A stretch of DNA of 64,000 bases. Origin: Raineyella sp044508675. Its GTDB lineage: Bacteria; Actinomycetota; Actinomycetes; Propionibacteriales; Propionibacteriaceae. Position numbers and translations under genes: made by a program. The notes under the pieces were generated by a model. The model worked only from the letters and a program-made list of their open reading frames with translations. It was not told the origin of the DNA and made no database searches. Location: contig JBIQHF010000007.1 of assembly GCA_044508675.1 (NCBI GenBank), forward strand, positions 1 to 64,000, read 5' to 3'. Below, piece after piece: positions 60,144 through 64,000 of this stretch; position 1 is the first letter of the stretch; the number at the start of each line of letters is the position of its first letter.

Positions 60144-60734
60144 TCAGGGCGCCGGGCGCGGCTCGTGCTCGGCGCAGTTCACCCGCAGGTCGGCCGGGGC
60201 CAGCTCCACCCGGAGCAGCCCGCAGCGGACCGCGCCCGTGGGGGTGGGCTCGTAGAAGCGGCAGGTGGTGCAGGTGCGCGCCACTTTGATGATCCCGGCC
60301 TCGAGCAGGTTGCCGATCAGCTCCAGCAGCACCGACAGCAACCGGTCCTGGTCGGCCGGCGGCAGGTCCGCCACGCTGCGCCTGAGCACCTCCTGGGCCT
60401 CCTCGGCCCGTGCCACGAGCGCGCGGCCCGAGTCGGTGAGCCAGATGACCGTGCGCCGACGATCACCGGTGGACGGGGTCCGGGTGAGGTGGCCCTTCCG
60501 CTCGAGGGTGAGCACCGAGTCCGACACCGTGGGCTGGCTGACGCCCAGCTCGGTGGCCAACCGGCCGGCCACCGGATCCGGAGGCGGGCCGGCAGCGATG
60601 GTGCGCAGCAGGTCGAGCTGGAGGGCGGTGAGCCCCAGGGTGGAGGCGAGTGCCTGGCGATGGGACCGTGCGCCGCGCTCGAGTCGGTCGAGCGCGGCGA
60701 CGATCCTGTCGGGGACGTCCTCGGGTCGGTTCAC
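60144..60734 (-). CDS. MarR-family regulator with C-terminal four-Cys motif
   Basis: A 196-residue protein. Residues 30-140 are a MarR winged helix ('LGVSQPTVSDSVLTLERKGHL', core 'QPTVSDSVLTLE'). The C-terminus has Cys-x2-Cys-x12-Cys-x15-Cys-x2-His ('TCTTCRF', 'VRCGLL', 'VNCAEH'), which could bind zinc or an Fe-S cluster. GTG 60734 overlaps the protoglobin stop, so the two are translated together. The operator in front of protoglobin is probably its target (autoregulation). The context suggests a sensor of O2, NO or redox state; this is inference. Confidence 0.85.
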   Translation of the reverse strand: MNRPEDVPDRIVAALDRLERGARSHRQALASTLGLTALQLDLLRTIAAGPPPDPVAGRLATELGVSQPTVSDSVLTLERKGHLTRTPSTGDRRRTVIWLTDSGRALVARAEEAQEVLRRSVADLPPADQDRLLSVLLELIGNLLEAGIIKVARTCTTCRFYEPTPTGAVRCGLLRVELAPADLRVNCAEHEPRPAP

Positions 60735-61357
60735 CACAGCTCGGCGGCGTACGGCCGGGACCAGAGCACGACCGACAGGGTGATCGCCTTGAACCATGCC
60801 TGGTGCATCCGGTCGACCTCCTCGGGATCGGACTCGCCCTGGGCCAGGAAGTCGCGGACGGTCACGGTGATCGGCACCACCAGGGCGACCAAATGGCGCA
60901 GCGGGATGTGGGAAGAGGTGGAGGTCACCGCGTCGGTGCGGTTCTTGCCGTGCGGATGGTGGCGTTGGGCGATCTCCTCCTGGTAGGCGAGCCACTGTGC
61001 ATCGTGGCTGCGGGTGCACACGTCGGCGATCCAGCGACCGAACCGCTCGCGGACGGCAGCCAGGTAGTCGGCGTCGGGCTGCCCATCGGCACCGGCGAAG
61101 GTGGCGACCAGATGGGGTTGCGACCCGACGAATCCGTACCAGACGTCGAGGATCGCCTCGGTCCGGGGGATGAGGATCGTGCCGGCCCGCTGCAGGGCCT
61201 CGGCGTCGGCGTCGGACCAGAGCAGGGACGCCTGGATCTCGGCTAGGTCCTGCTCGGTGACAGGAGAGGCGGCGAGCTGCGGTGAACCGTAGGTGTAGCC
61301 GGGCGGCGCGGCGGCCGTCCGGGGTGATGCGGTCGATTCGGACGTGGTCTCGGACAT
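60731..61357 (-). CDS. Protoglobin
   Basis: A 208-residue single-domain heme protein of the protoglobin family. 'PPGYTYGSPQLAASPVTEQDL', 'EAILDVWYGFVGSQPHLVATF', 'RFGRWIADVCTRSHDAQWLAYQEEI', 'SSHIPLRHLVALVVPITVTV' and 'RMHQAWFKAITLSVVLWSRPY' follow the family throughout (motifs quoted in pieces). Protoglobins bind O2, CO and NO and can form carbenoid intermediates. A MarR gene with cysteines follows in the same operon. ATG 61357 is preceded by AGGAGG, and a strong promoter with operator lies 56 bp upstream. Confidence 0.92.
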   Translation of the reverse strand: MSETTSESTASPRTAAAPPGYTYGSPQLAASPVTEQDLAEIQASLLWSDADAEALQRAGTILIPRTEAILDVWYGFVGSQPHLVATFAGADGQPDADYLAAVRERFGRWIADVCTRSHDAQWLAYQEEIAQRHHPHGKNRTDAVTSTSSHIPLRHLVALVVPITVTVRDFLAQGESDPEEVDRMHQAWFKAITLSVVLWSRPYAAELW

Positions 61358-61412
61358 GGCGAGGTCCTCCTGAATGATGCGTGAGTTGTGTCACTCTTCC
61401 GACCTTCAAAAA

Positions 61413-61441
61413 AGCATAGGACTCCTATTCTTTAGGGTCAA
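61413..61441 (-). promoter_or_regulatory. Protoglobin-MarR promoter with overlapping 13-bp operator
   Basis: On the minus strand a -35 box TTGACC (61436-61441) and a -10 box TATGCT (61413-61418) are 17 bp apart, close to consensus. The perfect inverted repeat ATAGGA-N-TCCTAT (61416-61428) covers the spacer and part of the -10 box, where a repressor would block RNA polymerase. This fits autorepression by the MarR protein. Confidence 0.8.
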
Positions 61442-61616
61442 GGGGTGGGCGGTGCCCCTGGTCCGGTCCCGGCGCGAACTGCACCGATCCCCAGTGAAGG
61501 TGCGCCGTCCGCACCCGCCGGGGCCGCCCGGTGCCCCCTCCTGCACCAGTCGGTGCGTCGCCCCGGCGCGCTGGCCACGTCGGTGAACGGGGTCCGGCCC
61601 AGCCGTGTGGCGGGCA

Positions 61617-61656
61617 CATAATTCGAGGGCACTGACCAGTGGTGTCGTACGACACC
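61617..61656 (+). promoter_or_regulatory. nagB promoter region with two palindromes
   Basis: A possible -10 box CATAAT (61617-61622) is followed by CACTG-AC-CAGTG (61630-61641) and the perfect 16-bp palindrome GGTGTCGTACGACACC (61641-61656). Placement just downstream of the likely transcript start suggests a repressor roadblock. GntR-type NagR/DasR proteins bind related ACTGG/CCAGT half-sites, but the match is partial. Confidence 0.5.
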
Positions 61657-61704
61657 GACCCCGGCCGGGGTGCCCACCCGGTTGACCGACGAAGGAGGAA
61701 ATCC

Positions 61705-62502
61705 ATGGAGGTCGTGATCTGCCCCGATCCTGCCGCAGTGGCCCAGGCGGCAGCAGCCGAAGTGGTCCGCGTGGCCCGCGAGGTGGGCCCATCGGTGGTT
61801 CTGGGGGTCGCGACCGGCTCGTCCCCGCTGGGCCTCTATCGAGTCCTGGCCGACCTGGTCGACGGGGGTGGCCTCGACCTCTCCGACGCCTGCGCCTTCG
61901 CGCTGGACGAGTACGTCGGCCTGCCCCAGGGGCACCCCGAGTCGTACGCCGAGGTCGTCCGACGCACGGTCACCGAGCCGCTGCACCTGTCGCCGGCCCG
62001 CGTCCACGTCCCGAACGGCTTCGCCGAGGACGTTGCGGCCGCCGGGGAGGCGTACGAGACGGCGATCCTGGCCGCCGGCGGGATCGACATCCAGATCCTC
62101 GGGATCGGTACCAATGGGCACATCGGCTTCAATGAGCCGGGCAGTTCGCTCGCCTCGCGCACCCGGACCGAGACGCTCACCCAGCGGACTCGCCAGGACA
62201 ATGCGCGCTTCTTCGCCTCGCTCGACGAGGTGCCGACCCGCGCCCTGACCCAGGGCCTGGGCACCATCCTCGACGCCCGCCACGCCCTGCTGATCGCCCA
62301 GGGCGAGGGGAAGGCCGAGGCTGTCGCCGCCATGGTGGAGGGGCCGCTCAGTGCCGCGGTGCCGGGGTCGGTCCTGCAGGCCCACGCCCACGCGACCGTC
62401 GTGGTGGACGAAGCGGCCGCCTCGGGCCTGCGCCGCACCGGCTACCGCCGCTGGGCCGACCTGAACCGCCCGGACTGGCAGGCCGTCGGGATCACCCGGT
62501 AG
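61705..62502 (+). CDS. nagB: Glucosamine-6-phosphate deaminase
   Basis: A 265-residue enzyme that converts glucosamine 6-phosphate to fructose 6-phosphate and ammonia. 'GVATGSSPLGLYRVL' is the phosphate-binding loop, 'FALDEYVGL' holds the catalytic Asp, and 'GIGTNGHIGFNEPG' the active-site His-Glu region. ATG 61705 follows AAGGAGGAAATCC. nagA is not adjacent. It is followed by a 20-bp tandem duplication. Confidence 0.95.
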   Translation: MEVVICPDPAAVAQAAAAEVVRVAREVGPSVVLGVATGSSPLGLYRVLADLVDGGGLDLSDACAFALDEYVGLPQGHPESYAEVVRRTVTEPLHLSPARVHVPNGFAEDVAAAGEAYETAILAAGGIDIQILGIGTNGHIGFNEPGSSLASRTRTETLTQRTRQDNARFFASLDEVPTRALTQGLGTILDARHALLIAQGEGKAEAVAAMVEGPLSAAVPGSVLQAHAHATVVVDEAAASGLRRTGYRRWADLNRPDWQAVGITR

Positions 62503-62526
62503 CCCAGCCATGCGCCCGGTGGCCAC

Positions 62527-62566
62527 TGCGCCGTAGCCTGGGGTAGTGCGCCGTAGCCTGGGGTAA
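62527..62566. repeat. 20-bp tandem duplication between nagB and Nudix gene
   Basis: TGCGCCGTAGCCTGGGGTAG is present twice, at 62527-62546 and 62547-62566, with one difference (last base A in the second copy). The second copy yields a 'TAATAC' that may serve as a -10 box for the Nudix gene. Confidence 0.92.
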
Positions 62567-62618
62567 TACGGGGGCACGTACGATCGAGTGGTGACCGTCC
62601 CTGTGAAAGAGTGATCAC

Positions 62619-63056
62619 ATGAGCTTCCCGCCCAGCCGCCTCGTCGTGGGCGCAGCCCTCGTCGATGACCTGGTGCAGCCGACCAAGCTGCTCGCCGCGC
62701 GTCGCTATGCCACCTCGCTGGCGGGCGGCTGGGAGTTCCCCGGAGGCAAGGTGGAACAGGGCGAGGACCCCCTCCAGGCCCTGCGCCGGGAGCTGCACGA
62801 GGAGCTGGCCCTGTCCATCTCCGTCGGCCGGGAGGTGGCCGGACCGATGCCCGACGGGGCCTGGCCGATCTCCGACCGATGGCGGATCAGGGTCTGGCTG
62901 GCCGAGCCCGCCCGAGTGGACATCAATCCCGGCCATGCCCACGATGCGGTGCGGTGGCTGGGCGCCGACGAGCTGCACAGCGTCACCTGGCTGCCGGCCG
63001 ACGACGCGATCGTCGACGCCGTGCGTGGCCTGATGACCACCGCCGGTTCCCGCTGA
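62619..63056 (+). CDS. Nudix hydrolase (MutT-like)
   Basis: A 145-residue pyrophosphohydrolase. 'GWEFPGGKVEQGEDPLQALRRELHEELAL' (in pieces: 'FPGGKVE', 'RRELHEEL') contains the Nudix box GX5EX7REXXEE. The size and the 'LLAARR' start fit MutT/8-oxo-dGTP-type or CTP-pyrophosphohydrolase members. ATG 62619 gives the natural N-terminus. A Suc/Fer-like gene follows 27 bp later. Confidence 0.88.
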   Translation: MSFPPSRLVVGAALVDDLVQPTKLLAARRYATSLAGGWEFPGGKVEQGEDPLQALRRELHEELALSISVGREVAGPMPDGAWPISDRWRIRVWLAEPARVDINPGHAHDAVRWLGADELHSVTWLPADDAIVDAVRGLMTTAGSR

Positions 63057-63083
63057 TCCGACCCGGTCCCAGAGGAGCAGACC

Positions 63084-64000
63084 ATGACCGACCACCGTGA
63101 GGACGTCCCGGAGCTGTGCTCGCGCCTGTCCCTGGCCGCCGACGAACCGGCGGTCGGGACGGCGGCCGAGGCGACCTGCTGGCTGGTGCTGGAGCAGGAC
63201 GGGCCCTGGGGGGCCAAGGCCGCCACCCAGTCGCGCCTCGATCCCACCATTGGCGCCCGCCTGGACGAGGCCATCAGCAGCGTCGGCGGCCGCTTCGCCC
63301 TGATGCGTGAACCGGGTGCCCATCCCGACCGGCAGGCCGCACGGCGCCGCGTCCTGGTGGCCGGGGGCCGGGCCGCTGCCCCGTGGCTGCTGTGCGGGTG
63401 GATCGAGGACCCCGAGCAGCTGCTGGACCTGCCGGTGCGGCACCTGACCGATCCGGCCCCCGACCGTGTCCTGGCGGCGCTGCCCGCACTGGAGGCCGCG
63501 GCCGACCCGATCCTGCTGGTGTGTACCAACGGCAAGCGGGACCGCTGCTGTGCCCTCAACGGACGTGGCATCGCTCGGGCCGCCGCAGGGGCCTTCCCGG
63601 GCCGGGTGTTCGAGACCACCCATCTGGGTGGTCACCGTTTCGCCGCCACTGCGGTGCTGCTGCCCACGGGCCACGCGTACGCCCGGCTCGACGATCCTGC
63701 CCTGGCGTCCGAGGCGCTGGCCGCCGCCGATGCCGGACGTCTCGCCGACACCCTCACCGACCCGCTGCACTACCGGGGGCGCAGCCTGCTGCGCCGGCCC
63801 CAGCAGGTCGCCGACCATGCCGTCCGTGCGCTGACCGGCGACTGGAGCCTGACCGGCCCGATCGTCGACGAGGCCCAGATCTTGGGGGAGGACCACTGGG
63901 CGGTACGGGTGCAGACCTCGGCGGGGGAGCGGTTCTCGGTCGACGTGACCCGGGTCCTCACCGATCGGCTCCGTCCCGAGTCCTGCGGCGCGGCCCCGGT
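63084..64000 (+). CDS. Suc/Fer-like (sucrase-ferredoxin) protein, 3' end cut by window
   Basis: 305 codons are visible and the frame is open at the edge. 'LVCTNGKRDRCCALNGRGIA' (core 'CTNGKRDRCC') and 'THLGGHRFAATAVLLP' are the two thioredoxin-like [2Fe-2S] motifs of the Suc/Fer family, with Cys and His ligands present. The visible end 'RPESCGAAP' is close to where such proteins usually stop, so only a few residues should be missing. ATG 63084 follows AGAGGAGCAGACC. Function is unknown; such proteins probably carry a labile iron-sulphur cluster. Confidence 0.85.
   Translation, partial: MTDHREDVPELCSRLSLAADEPAVGTAAEATCWLVLEQDGPWGAKAATQSRLDPTIGARLDEAISSVGGRFALMREPGAHPDRQAARRRVLVAGGRAAAPWLLCGWIEDPEQLLDLPVRHLTDPAPDRVLAALPALEAAADPILLVCTNGKRDRCCALNGRGIARAAAGAFPGRVFETTHLGGHRFAATAVLLPTGHAYARLDDPALASEALAAADAGRLADTLTDPLHYRGRSLLRRPQQVADHAVRALTGDWSLTGPIVDEAQILGEDHWAVRVQTSAGERFSVDVTRVLTDRLRPESCGAAP

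Overview
This is a high-GC, gene-dense stretch of an actinobacterial chromosome. Strong pointers to Actinomycetota are an RbpA homologue beside a polyprenol-phosphate-mannose synthase, an AfsR/SARP regulator, a protoglobin, an Excalibur-tailed nuclease, and a MurA with an N-terminal helix-turn-helix. Gene content and the very frequent CGTACG hexamer would fit Propionibacteriales, but the sequence alone only secures the phylum. No rRNA, tRNA, CRISPR array, insertion sequence or phage module was recognised. One 100-base run of N lies between two identical 55-base ends and looks like an assembly join, not biology.

Layout, left to right. 1-3.1 kb: an alternative-secretion cluster with two paralogous exported proteins, an S26B-type (Ser/His) signal peptidase fused to a wall-anchor-like module, and a further secreted protein. 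3.2-6.4 kb: a small acyl-adenylating enzyme, a thiolase lacking its second catalytic Cys, and a transporter-like membrane protein. 6.5-7.3 kb: a nitrobindin-like protein and a small companion. 7.6-14.4 kb: an operon of two different RND permeases separated by a lipoprotein. 14.7-17.9 kb: an overlapping trio of esterase, condensation-type acyltransferase and zinc-ribbon membrane protein. 18-19.8 kb: a broken MerR gene behind a classic 19-bp-spacer promoter, a HIT protein, and an ArsR/SRPBCC pair with two operators. 19.9-28.9 kb: mixed enzymes, including a molybdopterin oxidoreductase, a ferredoxin-reductase-like flavoprotein, a cupredoxin lipoprotein, a secreted HNH nuclease and a CinA-like protein. 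29-37 kb: a sortase-anchored glucosaminidase, acyl-CoA synthetase, AbrB-type permease, quinone reductase and M23 peptidase.

37-43 kb: metX-metW, then a decayed patch (MFS and MmgE/PrpD remnants), a monooxygenase-domain membrane protein, a 5'-3' exonuclease and a hotdog lyase/thioesterase. 43-47 kb: ppm1, a Wzm/Wzt-type exporter whose ATPase carries an unusual 300-residue C-terminal domain, and rbpA, which is separated from the exporter by a highly structured convergent terminator. 47-52.5 kb: UMF1-type MFS, glycerophosphodiesterase, HTH-MurA, lipoamide dehydrogenase and a strong terminator. 52.6-55.4 kb: a Tat-exported multicopper oxidase with a membrane protein and its own signal peptidase I. 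55.7-59 kb: a SARP regulator divergent from a NarL-type two-component system. 59-64 kb: RNA phosphodiesterase, SnoaL-like protein, a protoglobin-MarR operon with a readable promoter and operator, nagB, a Nudix hydrolase and a Suc/Fer-like protein cut by the window edge.

The best candidates for something under-described are: the protoglobin + four-Cys MarR autoregulated unit; the Wzt-like ATPase fusion inserted between ppm1 and rbpA; the signal peptidase-LAxTG fusion; the hetero-RND pair in a probable monoderm; and repeated 15-20 bp tandem duplications, two of which copy the stop codon end of a gene.
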